Assembly (NCBI GenBank): GCA_030549335.1
Contig: CM060198.1
Location: 50,371,353-50,435,352, forward strand
DNA: 64,000 nt
From: Pontederia crassipes
Lineage: Eukaryota > Streptophyta > Magnoliopsida > Commelinales > Pontederiaceae
Reading direction: 5' to 3'
In this document: positions 47,256 to 58,900 of the stretch, piece by piece
Numbering within the stretch: the stretch's first letter is position 1
Layout of the letters: the number at the start of each line of letters is the position of its first letter
Position numbers and translations under genes: made by a program
Notes under the pieces: model-generated
What the model saw: the letters and a program-made list of their open reading frames with translations, nothing else
Database searches by the model: none
What the model was told of the DNA's origin: nothing

Positions 47256-47945
47256 TGTTGGGCCTTTGGAGATAATCCAGCCCATTAGAGAATAGTGCTA
47301 TTTAAATTAATTAAACCTAATTAACTAGAGGTCTTCTTTTCTCTTTTTTAAGTTTGGTGTGGCCACGTGAAGAAAAATTGGGTTTTCTTCTATTTGCACC
47401 AGCAGTCGTCGAAAGGCGTTAGAAAGAGTCTAGAGTTGATTGAAAAGGAAAAAAAAAGAGTTTTTTCTTTGGTCAATGGATAAAGAAAAGAAGAGAGAAG
47501 AGAGTTGAAAAAGAAGACAGAAGATTTCTTCTTGAAGAACAAAGAATCAAGAACAGAGTCAGATTGAGAGAATCTATGAAGTTTTATTGATACTACAATC
47601 ACAAAGAATTATAGTAATCATGTGATATTATTCCTACTGTTATTTCAGTATTTTTCAGAGAAGAATTATTTATCCCAGTGAATTATTATTCGAGTTTGGG
47701 CAAAATCCGAAAGACATTGTACTCTATTCTTGGATTAGTGATATTGCTCTATGATTGCGCTGTGATTTTTTTCCTTCTCATTAAAGAGTTTTTCCACATA
47801 AATTTGGTGTCTCTTTTGCCTATTATTATTTTCTTGTGCATCGTGCTTGACTTATATTATTTAATTCACACATAAGAAGAGGGATTAAATTCTCAACAAG
47901 TGGTATCAGAGCGAGGTTAATTGAAATTTATTTTGTGTGAATTAA

Positions 47946-50283
47946 ATGGAGGATAACTATTTTAACGGGATGATCACACTGACATCGAATAATTATTCAG
48001 TATGAAAAGCAAAGATGGTGGACTTTCTTTACTGCAAGGACTTGTTTGATTTCGTTGAATTAGGAGATAAAAAGCCGACAAGAAAAATTAATGAAAGTTG
48101 AAAAAAGATTCACAAAAAAGCTGTTGGGATGATTAGGTAACTTATTGATGTCAGTGTTTTTCATCATGTTGCTCAAGAGACAGATGCACAAGTTTTGTGA
48201 AAAAAGTTACAAGATTTATACCAAAGGAATATTGCTCAGAATAAAGCTTTCATGATTAGGAAACTGATGAATTTGAAATTTAAAGATGAAATTCTAATGC
48301 TGAACACTTGAATGAATTTTAGAAAATAGTAAATCAGTTGGGAGCAATGAAAATAATCCTTGATGATGAGATGCAAGGATTAATGCTCCCGAGTTCCTTA
48401 CCAGATTTATGAGAAATTTTGGTGATAGCACTTACTAATTCTGTTCATAATGATGTGGTATCACTCACTATGGTAAAAAATTATTTGTTCAATGAAGAAA
48501 CAAGGAGAAAAAGCATGTGAACAAATACTACACATGTTCTTGTCATAGAGAATAGAGGTAGAGATAGAAGCAGATGATTAAAAGGCCGTGGCAACAATAG
48601 GTCACAGTCAAGAGGAAAATTTATATGTTATCATTATGGCAAAGAGAGACATATCAAGAGAAATTTTAGTGATTGGAAGAAGCAACAAAATGAGAAGAAT
48701 CAGAAAGATGCAAATGATTAGAGTACTGCTGCAGTGGCATCAGATGATGATCTATATTATCTTTCAGAAGAAAATGAAGAATGTAATGTCACAGACTCTT
48801 CAGTTGAGTGGATCATCGATTCAGGGACTTCGCATCATACAACTCCATTAAAAGAATGCTTTAGTGTGTATAAGACTTGTGATTTTGGCACAATGAAGAT
48901 GAGAAATAAGACAGAGTCTAAAATTGCAGGAATTGAAGATGTATGTATTCGAACAGATGTTGGTTGTGAGTTGCTTCTGAAGAAAGTCAGACACATACCA
49001 AATTTACGTCTCAATCTGATTTCTCCTCGATTTTTGGATCAGGAAGGCTACTATAGTCACATGGGTGATAGAAAGTGGAAATTGATCAAAGGATCCATGG
49101 TTGTTGCTAAAGGAAAGCTATCAGGTGTCTTCTACAAAACTAAGATGAATTTGATTGGACAATCGATTAATGCAATAGAGGATAAAGGAAGAAGCTTCAC
49201 CAGATTTATGACACAAAAGATTAAGACACATGAGTGAGAAAGGAATGCAAGTTCTGACGAGGAATTCTCACATCACTGTTACCGAAGGTAAATTTTTAAA
49301 TACTTGTGATGGTTGTCTATTTGGTAAACAGTACAGGGTGTCATTTGTGTCCAATTCTAAGAAGAAGGAAATTAAGTTGGATTTGGTGCATTCTGATATG
49401 TGTGGTCCCATTGAGGTAAATTCTTTAGGTGACAATAGATATTTTGTTATTTTTATTGATGTTGCTTCACGAAAATTATGAATTTATTTTATGAAAATAA
49501 AAGATCAAGTATTTCAGATTTTCCAAAAATTTCATGTCATGGTGGAAAAGGAGACATGCAATCATCTGAAGTGTCTTTGCACAGACAATGGTGGTGAATA
49601 TACGTTTCAGAAATTCAAAAAATATTGCGCAAAGCATGACATCAGACATGAAACTAAGACTCCACAACACAATGGTGTTGCTGAAAGAATGAACATAACC
49701 ATTCTGGATAGAGTTAAGTGTATGCTGAGGGCAGCTAATCTAAATCTTTTGGAGTGAATCTGGGAATACTGTGTGTTACCTGATTAACAGATCTTCATCA
49801 GCTCCTTTGGATTCAGATACTCCTGAGAAAGTGTGGACTGATAAGAATGTGGCTTACTCTCATTTGAAGATTTTTTTATTGTAGAGTTTCTGCACAGGTG
49901 AAAAAGGAACATAGACAAAAATTGAATGAGAAGACTCAAGAGTGCATATTTCTGAGTTATGAAGATATATATTCTGAATATAAGTTGTGGGATCCAGAGA
50001 AGAAGAAAATCATTAGAAGATGTGATTTTTCATGAATTAAAAACTGTGGCAGACTTTAGAAAAACAAAGAAGCAAAGCGATTATGTACAGATGAACTTGA
50101 AAATAATGTGCCAGATGTGAATACAGATGATGCAGACGTAGAGGACTTTGTGCAGGGGGAGCAAGATGCTACTCCATCTCGTAGATCTACAAGAGAGCAT
50201 TATGTTTCCACTAGATATCCAAATTCTGAATACTCAGTGATTACTGAAGAGGAAGAGCAAAGACAAATCCAAGAAGAAAGCTA
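47946..50283 (+). pseudogene. Copia E gag-protease-integrase, decayed
   Basis: Gag starts MEDNYFNGMITLTSNNYSV, then a stop where Trp is expected (48003-48005). Further stops replace Trp or Gln. The zinc knuckle near 48620 has lost Cys residues. Protease: WIIDSGTSHHTTP (about 48815). Integrase: DLVHSDMCGP, CTDNGGEY and NGVAERMN (49380-49700) supply the D, D and E. A frameshift near 49750 precedes FWSESGNTVCYLINR. A hydrophilic linker (DATPSRRSTREHYVSTRYP) that normally leads into RT is followed by the element end. Most stops are explained by G-to-A or C-to-T changes. Confidence 0.88.
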
Positions 50284-50521
50284 GAACGAGGTGCCGGATT
50301 GACCGGCATGAAGATCAAGTGATGATTCTTGATGGAGGATCTCCTTCTCATGAGCTAGAGGGGGAGATTGTTGGGCCTTTGGAAATAATCTAGCCCATTA
50401 GAGAATAGTGCTATTTAAGTTAATTAAACATAATTAACTAGAGGTCTTCTTTTCTCTTTCTTAAGTTTGGTGTGGCCACGTGAAGAAAAATTGGGTTTTC
50501 TTCTCTTTGCACCAGCAGCCG

Positions 50522-51180
50522 CCGAGAGGTAGGGGTGTTCACCGGGTCGGGTCGACCCGGTGAACTCGGAAATCCGACCCGACCCAAACCCTTTTGGGTC
50601 GGGTCGGTGGTCGGATCGACCCGACCCGACCCGATCACGACCCGACCAAGGGTCGAGTCGGGTTCGGGTTAAAATTTTTCAACCCGCGTTGACCCGACCC
50701 GAACCGACGACCCGATTTTTTCTTTTTTCTTTTTTTTTAATTATTTTTTAGTTAAATATATAGTTTTATATCATTTAAAATCTAAAAAAATATGAAATAA
50801 ATTATTTTAAATGTAGAAAAGTATGTAGATATTTTAAAAATATTTTTGGTATTTAAAAATACTTTATTTTGTATTAAAAAAATAAAATAATAAATACTTT
50901 TTATATTAAAAAAATAAACGAAAAATTAAAAGAAAAAGAAAAAGGGTGGTCGGGTTTTAATACAAAATAATAAATACTTTTTATATTAAAAAAATAAACG
51001 AAAAATTAAAAGAAAAAGAAAAAGGGTGGTCGGGTTACCCGACCACCCGACCCGACCCGGCCCGGCCCGGATCGAGTCGGTTCGGGTCTCTGCCCTTTTC
51101 CCGGCCAACTTTGGCCGGGTCGGGTCGGGTTTGTTCACGGGTCGGGTCAAACCCGACCCATGAACACCCCTACCGAGAGG
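50522..51180. mobile_element. hAT MITE with perfect 8-bp duplication
   Basis: The element is 50530-51172 (643 bp). Left end TAGGGGTGTTCACCGGGTCG and right end read inward TAGGGGTGTTCATGGGTCGG. Flanks CCGAGAGG are identical on both sides (50522-50529 and 51173-51180). The ends are packed with GGGTCGGGTCG/CCCGACCCG subterminal repeats, and the middle is AT-rich with a roughly 60-bp near-exact repeat (about 50880-50955 and 50965-51035). There is no coding capacity. Confidence 0.95.
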
Positions 51181-51689
51181 TGTTAGAAAAGAAAAAAATG
51201 GCTGAAAAATGAGTCTAGAGTTGATTGAAATAGAAAACAATGAGTTTTTTCTTTAGTCAACGGATAAAGAAAAGAAGAGAGAAGAGGACTGAAAAAGAAG
51301 ACAGAAGATTTCTTCTTAAAGAGTAAAGAATCAAGAAAAGAACCAGATTGAGAGAATCTTTGAGGTTTTATTGATACTACAATCATAGAAAATTATAATA
51401 ATCAGGTGATATTATTCCTATTGTTATTTCAGTATGTTTCATAAAAGAATTATTTATCCTAGTGAATTATTATTATTCGGATTTGGCCAAAACTCGAAAA
51501 ATATTGTACTCTATTATTGGATTAGTGATATTACTTTGTGATTGCCTTGTGATTTTTTCCCTTCTCATTAAAGAATTTTTCACATAAATTTGATGTCTCT
51601 TTTGCCTATTATTATTTTCTTGTACGTCGTACTTGGCTTATATTATTTAATTCACACGTAAGAAGAGGGATTAAATTCCCAACATACTG

Positions 51690-54100
51690 TCGATGTATAG
51701 ATTAGTTAAATTATTGATTTCAATCAATTGATCTTTATGATTGATGGATAATGCATATTAATAATTGAAATCGATTGATACGATGGTATTAATAATGCTT
51801 ATCATTGTGCAGATGTTTATTATTATTGACATGATTCATATTATTATGTGTGACCCTACATATTGAGTATATTCTCATTAGATTTTTATCCTGTATGTAG
51901 ATCCGTGCATGATGAGATGATGGGATGGTGAAATCATTGGTGGCTTCTCTGATGAGTGATATGCACATAGATATATGATTCATTTTCGAGTGAAAAGCCA
52001 TCATCCCTTCTTTGATATTTCGCTTTGTAGACTCATTTCAAATGTCAAAGATGTAACTTTTTCACTAGAAAATGGGCTTACAACAACTCTTGTGAGAATG
52101 CTATCTCAATTATTCAATGAGAGGAGAGGAGATTGAGATAGAGAACATGGGAGACTGAGAGTGTGAGAAGATTGAAAGAGAGAGGGAGAGAGAGGTGTAA
52201 GGGGAGAATGAGAGAGAGAAAGAGAGGTGAGGGGAAAGAGGGTTTCAACGTGCTTTTATCGGTAGGAAATAAAAATATTTTAAAATAGCCCACATTCCTT
52301 TTAACGCAGTCCATGTTGGTGCACAAAAAAATCATGCCAAAATAGACTGTGTCGTGTCAGGTCCGTGTTCACTATGCCCGAGCCGTGTCGTGCCATGCCC
52401 ACAGTGTAAAGGGACGATCCAACACATAATGGCACAAACATAGGTTGTTTTTCGTGTGAGTCATGTTCGTATCGGGCCGTGTTGCATGACTTTTGGACCG
52501 ATGACGTGCCTGGCCGTGTGGCCCGTCCTAAATTTCATCTCTATCTCACACCATATAGATAATAAAAGGCATACCATCATGACCCAAACTCATTTGATCA
52601 GGATCGAGTCCCCTCGACTAATTTAGGAGTTTCGCCTCTATCCCCAATTTCTTTATATATTAAATTATTATTATACACTTAAAAAATATTTTTTAATATA
52701 TGCTACGGATATATAGTTTTTTGTCCTCCATAATTCGTCCTCTCAGTTCGTTATATAGTAAATTAGTTATATATAACTCGAGTCCTAGACTTAAGTATGA
52801 CATATAATAGTCTTAACCAATTTTTTTTAATACATAGATTGGTTAACATATATTATTTGGACTAGATACTTAGACTCTGTTAATTATTTAGTTATGAGGA
52901 ATAATAAATTTTGAATAAAATTTTCGTGGTAAAATAAGTTAGCCTTACCTTATTGAATCAAAATCATGGTGATTAAATTACATGAAATACTGTTAATGTA
53001 AATGTGCCATTAAATTTTCTAAAAATTTATGTTGTAATGAAAAGCATCATTTTTGTATTTACAATCTTCACATGAGAACCAGTCATCTAATTAATTTGTA
53101 GCTATATTTGTAACACTGTGACTAATGTGCGACTATCGCTTGACAATTTTTAGCTAACTCAATCAATAGGGTTGGCCGTACTAGAGTAAGAAAAAGAAAT
53201 TTGATAAAAAATTTCGTCTGATTTAATTTCATGGTATACTAGAAAGTGTTGGAATTATCAGGTCGTGGCCTCATCATTATCTTCGGCAATTGTAGGAACT
53301 GGCAGTGTTATTTCATTTTGTGACATCGATTAATTCATTTCATATCAGTTAATTTTAGTATAAATAGATATGAGTTCCATGATTGTAAGCTTCCTCATTC
53401 TGTTCTCCGGAACCATCCCTTTTGTTCTTATTCCGGTGACTGATCGGCGAGCACTATTGGAGTTCACAGATTTTAACAGAAAGATACTCATTTTTATATT
53501 TGTATTATCAACAATGAGCACAGAATAGATCAATATAACCTCCAGATAGAACTTAATCATTTTTCCCAATAATTAAGTAGTAATAAGAGATTTTCAAATA
53601 GTGCAAAGAAATATTCTCTTATGAGTGTTGATCTACCTTCAATTAACTATTATACCATCTACTCAAAATTATGAAAAAATGAGGGAAAAAAAAAAAAGAA
53701 AAATGAGGACTCTTTTGTGCATAGTTAAACTCTTTTTTTGGCTGCCATCTTATTTGTATATGAATGTTTCCTTTTTAATCACACTGAAGAATTTTACTGT
53801 ATTAAATCTTGACGTCCTATTTTCAACCGCAAGCATTCTGAGTATTAACTTTTCTTAATTTTTCTGTAAAAATGGATGCATATGAATATAACCTGTAAAG
53901 TTATCCAAAACTCTACTTTAACTGGAATGTTTAAGGCAAATATTTTGTTTCAATAATCAAATCTTCACAAACAATGAGCGCTCATATTTTCTTTTCAGTT
54001 ATCATTAATTGCAATATCCAGAAGTGATCGTAAAAATTCAGATAACTATCACTTCAAAGGGTGATCCAACTAAAATGTTGTTTGTCTTGGATTGAAGGTC
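51690..54100. other. Spacer; purine-rich tract and possible hAT scrap
   Basis: Bases 52115-52245 are an almost pure GA/GAG purine tract. Bases 52345-52545 hold repeated CGTGTC/CGTGCC/GGCCGTG motifs that resemble subterminal DNA of a decayed hAT element. No gene is recognised in the rest. Confidence 0.45.
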
Positions 54101-54103
54101 TCA

Positions 54104-54104
54104 C

Positions 54105-54140
<36 letters not shown>
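54104..54140. repeat. (TA)n microsatellite
   Basis: About 18 TA units with one G interruption, downstream of the expansin gene. Confidence 0.95.
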
Positions 54141-54365
54141 GCGGATGAAACTTTTCTATGTAGACAAGAATCAAACTTTATACATGTTTCATCGTTGCCC
54201 AGAGAATTTGATTCCTTTAATTGGCATGTCACTAGGTGGGCTAGACATACAACACTACAACATGTATAAGCCACAGACCAAGCAAACATACCACATACAT
54301 CGAACTAAACATAGCCAGCTACATTGTTAAACACAATAAATGGGTTTAAACCTTCACTTGCACCA

Positions 54366-54391
54366 ATATATATATATATATATATTAAACC

Positions 54392-54446
<55 letters not shown>
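54366..54446. repeat. Compound (TA)n microsatellite inside the expansin reading frame
   Basis: Three AT runs separated by short spacers (TTAAACCC and an A-A junction). They are read by the extended expansin frame as Ile-Tyr repeats. Confidence 0.95.
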
Positions 54447-54453
<7 letters not shown>

Positions 54454-54509
54454 GTATGCTTTGGCATGCAATGGTTGCTTGGCTTTGCTCTAGAACTGAT
54501 GGAGGAGGT

Positions 54510-54585
54510 GTAGGTGGTCTTGGTGCGGTTGTCGTCGGTGCTACATCGTAGGCCGTCTTGGTGCGGTTGTCGTCGGTGCGCAGCC
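54510..54585. repeat. 38-bp tandem duplication in expansin exon 3
   Basis: Units 54510-54547 and 54548-54585 share the core GTCTTGGTGCGGTTGTCGTC (54517 and 54555) and differ near their edges. The period of 38 is not a multiple of three, so it changes frame. Confidence 0.88.
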
Positions 54586-55535
54586 GGAAGGAGAGGCTCT
54601 GGCCGTTGAGGTACGCCGTGCTCTGCCAGTTCATGCCCCAGTTCCTGCTCATCGTCAGCCAGCTCGTGTTCGACCCCTTGATCCACGCCGCCGAGATCAC
54701 GCCGCTGCCCCCCACGTTGCTTATCAGCACCAGCTCGAAGTAGTTCTTCCCGTTGATCGTGAACCTGATGTCCCCGCTCCTCCTGCACCTCACCCTGAAT
54801 GCAGCATTAAACGCTTCAATCACCAGATCGAGTTCTGAAATAAACTAATTTATAGTGGATTAACCTCCGGTAGTAGACGGGGACGATGCCTCCCTGGTAG
54901 ATGGCGATGGTCTCCCACGCCGGCTGCGACATGTCGAAGTGCTTCCTGGGCGGGTTGCACCAGCCGCCGTTGTCGCTGGACTCGTCGTAGTTCGGAGGGC
55001 AGTAGTTGGTGGCCGTGACGGTGATATGCGCGCCGCCTTTCTTACACCATCGCGACTTGGACGAGTCGCACACGATCTGGAAGCACATCCCGCAGGCCGC
55101 ACCGTCGTCGAACAGCGCCTGGCTCAGGGCCGTGTTGTTGATGCCGTACCCGTCGCTGTACAGGTCCTCGTATCCGCACGCTCCTCCTGCACGGCGCATG
55201 CATGCATGCAATTAATTCACCCCGTGCCATCAGTTCTAACGCTGGTAGATTTTGACAAATGTATGCAGAACTTGTCCCTGATCCCAGAAATGGACTCATG
55301 CAAATCTGGAAACGACAGTGCATGGTAAGTAGTACTCACCCATGGTGCCAGAAGCATCGCTGCCTCCATAGAAAGTTGCAGTGGCAGCCGTCCACCCGGC
55401 CAATGAGCCTCTAAGTTCAGAGACGAGCATTACCAAAGATATGAGAAGAGCATTCTGAAACTTTGCAGCCTGCAAAAGCTTCTCCATCTGATCTCTCAAA
55501 CTTCGCCTCATGAGGTCAACCATCGACACTTCCCC

Positions 55536-55543
55536 TATATATA
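55536..55543 (-). promoter_or_regulatory. TATA box of the expansin gene
   Basis: On the minus strand CTATATATAGGGG lies about 25-50 bases upstream of the candidate start codons (55511 and 55487), consistent with a normal core promoter. Confidence 0.6.
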
Positions 55544-55972
55544 GCATAATCTCAAACCATCCATATAGACGTAAAGTACTACTTTCATCGTTCATCGGGG
55601 CTACCGCCAAAATTGTTTGACATATAAGTCAGCTGAATATTGGACTCAACATATGTAAATTTTATATAGTTTTTTCTACTACTCTTAAACCACGTTGACA
55701 AACTCAAATTAACATTGACTTTAAGAATGAAGAATTAAGCATATATCTGAATTACTAGTTATAAATTATTATACATTTTTTCGGTCAAGGACTATTAATA
55801 TCTAACTTAATCCGGTATTGGGACAGAAGTATGAACTACTAGCATCTAGGGATTTCAAAACATAACCATGTTATCGTATCAACCATCCTGATTTTATTAT
55901 ATAAAGTACATAGCCCGCGACTTGCGACTATATATATAATAATTCGAAATCTCATTTTTATGTGTACTGTTA
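55544..55972. other. Expansin upstream region
   Basis: AT-rich promoter-side DNA up to the copia D insertion, which landed about 0.45 kb upstream of the expansin start. No further elements were recognised. Confidence 0.5.
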
Positions 55973-55977
55973 GGATT

Positions 55978-58900
55978 TCTGCACGAGAGAAATTATGCAT
56001 CGCGAGAAAACTCGAGAAATTTAAGGCGACGCAGAATTATATTAGATGGAAGATCAGATTGATCCAGGATTGTCTAGGATGGTCTTACAAGCTTTGATTA
56101 CATGTCCTTTTATAGGGTCTTGAAGAAATGACTCCTACTCTAACTTAAGGACCTAATCCTACTAGGCATGCAAGCATCTTCTCTATAAAAACTTCCTTGG
56201 AGTAGGAGTAGAAATCTGACTTCCTAATGTCCCTGAAGAATCTAGCATTCTTCAAAGTCCATCTTGAAGTTCAATTCGGCCAGGCCTCCCGCCTGGCACT
56301 CTGCCAAGCCCGGATGCGCCCGGGGCATGCTCGCCAGGGCAGTCATAGTCCCACTCGGACTAGGACAAGTCCTGGATGGTCCTTCACATCTTCAGCCCTT
56401 CTAGGAGTAGATCTTTGACTCCAAGTGCCCCTCGGTCTGAGAAGGAAGCTCGGCCCTCCAGGAATCCGCCATGTCTTTCTCAACATCGAAAATCGGCCGA
56501 CTCCTATTCCTACTAGGAGTAGGAATCCTTCCGACCCTGCACTTCTCATCCAAGCATCTCTCGAAATCTCCCTATTACTTCTTTGGATCCAAACAGATTT
56601 TCAGTTAAAGTAGGATTCAAGACATTATTTAACAAATCTTCACCTTGAATTGAATCCTACAATCAGATATCTAACACTCTCTACCGCCGTCAATCCCTGT
56701 TCTGATTTTGCACATGCGATATAGCTTGATCTGGCGATTCCACCTCTTCAACTACTTGGAATGCATATGCAACCATGTCCTCAAAGTCATAACGCTTAGG
56801 AGGACCTACTTGCCTGTGAGCACGTCCTGCAGCTAGACTTGTCGTTGCTTCTTCTGCTTGCTCCTTAAACTCTGGTTGTTCAACCTGATGAGATTCTTCT
56901 GACTCATTCTGAATTGGAGTTAATTCAAACCCACCTGTTTGTTGGCATCCTCCTCTATTGAGTCAACATCTGATTTCTGCTTGAGCATATACATCTCATC
57001 AAATGATATGTTTCTGCTGTGAATAACCTTGTGCTCTGAGGGAGACCAAATTCTGAAGCTTTTTACACCTGCACCATATCCCACAAAGACTCCTTCTTTG
57101 GCCCTTAGTTCCAGCTTTCCATCGCTGACGTGATAATATGCTGGACAGCCAAACACTTTCATATTAGTATAATCAGCAGGATTTCCTGACCATACCTCAA
57201 TGGGAGTCTTCAGATCGATCGCGGTTGCAGGACTTTGATTGACAAGGTAGCATGCTGTGCTAACAGCCTCAGCCCATAATGACTTGTTCAGTCCAGAATT
57301 AGAGAGCATGTACCGTGCCCTCTCCAGAAGAGTTTTGTTCATGCGTTCTGCTACACCATTCTGTTGTGGTGTATCTCTGATGGTGTGATATTTGACAATG
57401 CCTTCATCCTTGTAGAATCGATCAAATTCAGACGAACAGAACTCCAAGCCGTTATCGGTACGAAGACGTTTCACTTTTCTCGATGTCTGATTCTCCACCA
57501 GAGTCTTCCATTGCTTGAAAGCTTCAAATGCCTCGCTCTTGTGCTTCATCATGAATACCCATGTCATCCTTGAGTAATCATCTATCACAGATAGAAAGTA
57601 TCTAGAACCTCCTAAAGATGGAACACGAGAGGGGCCCCAATAGTCAGCGTGGATGTAATCGAGTGTTGCCTTCGTCTTGTGCACGGCTTTGCTGAATTGA
57701 TGTTGTTTTTGCTTGTCAAAAACACAATGCTTGTAGAATCCGATTTCAGATATCTTCTGACCATTTAGAAGATTGCGCTTGCTGAGGATGTCCATCCCTT
57801 TCTGACTCATATGTCCAAGTCGCATGTGTCACAACTTGGATGTTTCTGATTCTGATTTGGACGAACTACCTACTGCAATCACGGCAGAAATTACTGTGCC
57901 TTGTAGTATATACAAGGACTTTTGCCTGACTCCTCTCATGACTTCAACATCACTCTTGGTGACCGTGAGAACATCTTCTGCGGCATCCATCCGACATCCT
58001 TTGGAGTCTAAAACTCCTAATGATATCATATTTTTCTTCAGTTGCGGAACATGATGGACCTCTGTCAATGTCCTCACCCAATTGTCATGAGATCTAATCT
58101 GAATTGAGCCGATTCCAACTATTTTACAGGCTGCACCATTGCCCATGATGACGTTTTCGTCATCAATATTCTGATAAGTTGAGAATCACTCTCTGTACGG
58201 AGTCATATGGTAAGAACATCCTGAGTCGAGAATCCAATTCTCTTCCGAACATCTCTGATCAAATACCATAAGAGCCAAATCATCATCAGATTTGCTATTT
58301 TGGTGAGCTACTGCAGCAACCATGTCTTTCTTCTTCTTCTAAGGGCAATCCTTCTTCTAATGATCCGGTTCTTTGTAGTAGTTGCAGATGTCCTTCGAAT
58401 TGATGTTCTTATTTGACTTACCATTTTTTTAGGATTTGTCTTTTCTGTTGTTGTTACCAACCTTGCGGCCTAAATCTCCATAGCCTTTTCAGACGCCCTA
58501 TGACGAAGTTCACGAGTATGTAGACTCGATCTTACTTTTTTCAGAATAATTGTGTCTCTTCCGATGATAACGGATTATACGAAATTTTTGTACGACAGAG
58601 GAAGAGACACCAACAGAAGTAGGACTGCATCTTCATCCTCAATCTTCACATCTATGTTTCGTAATTTCATTAACAGAGTATTCATCTGATCAAGATGATC
58701 TTTCAGAGGGGTACCTTCTTGCATGCGGAGGGCGAACAGACATTGCTTCAATAACAACTTGTTGGTCAGAGACTTGATCATGTAGAGACTCTCAAGTTTC
58801 GACCACAGACCGGCCGTCGTCTCTTGATCGGCGACTTCGATAATCACCTCATCTGTCAGACACAACAAGATCATAGAGTGCGCCTTCTCCTCTTGTGCCG

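Larger units (their letters stand above)
47256..51684 (+). mobile_element. Copia E: RT-less Ty1/copia element with a hAT MITE in its 3' LTR
   Basis: 5' LTR 47256-47898 (643 bp, TGTTGGGCC to CTCAACA) and 3' LTR 50369-51684. The latter includes a 651-bp later insertion, so it is about 665 bp itself. The primer site TGGTATCAGAGCGAGG is at 47901, and the polypurine tract AGAGGGGGAGA is just before 50369. Flanks are TACTT and TACTG (4 of 5). The 2.47 kb interior keeps gag, protease and integrase and then goes straight to the 3' end; reverse transcriptase and RNase H are missing. Confidence 0.93.
54305..55487 (-). pseudogene. Alpha-expansin gene with an aberrant C-terminus
   Basis: Exons 55340-55487, 54865-55186 and 54305-54794 join in frame at the two classical EXPA intron sites (GTM-G and YYR-R). 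Residues 1-30 are a signal peptide (start chosen because a TATA box at about 55536-55543 leaves this ATG as the first well inside the transcript). The double-psi barrel domain has [46 protein letters not shown] and the HFD motif. The CBM63 domain has [20 protein letters not shown] and [13 protein letters not shown]. After KTAYDVAP (about residue 243) the expected WxFGQTF ending is absent. A 38-bp tandem duplication shifts the frame, and the frame runs through AT repeats to a 319-residue end. Expansins loosen cell walls; function here is doubtful. Confidence 0.88.

Noticed and set aside
50560..51240. Arg/Pro/Asp-rich frames over the hAT MITE
   Set aside because: Produced by the GGGTCGGGTCG and CCCGACCC subterminal repeats, not by a gene.
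54324..54551. Frames encoding Ile-Tyr repeats
   Set aside because: They are translations of (TA)n microsatellites, on both strands. Only the expansin extension is noted, because it continues a real exon.
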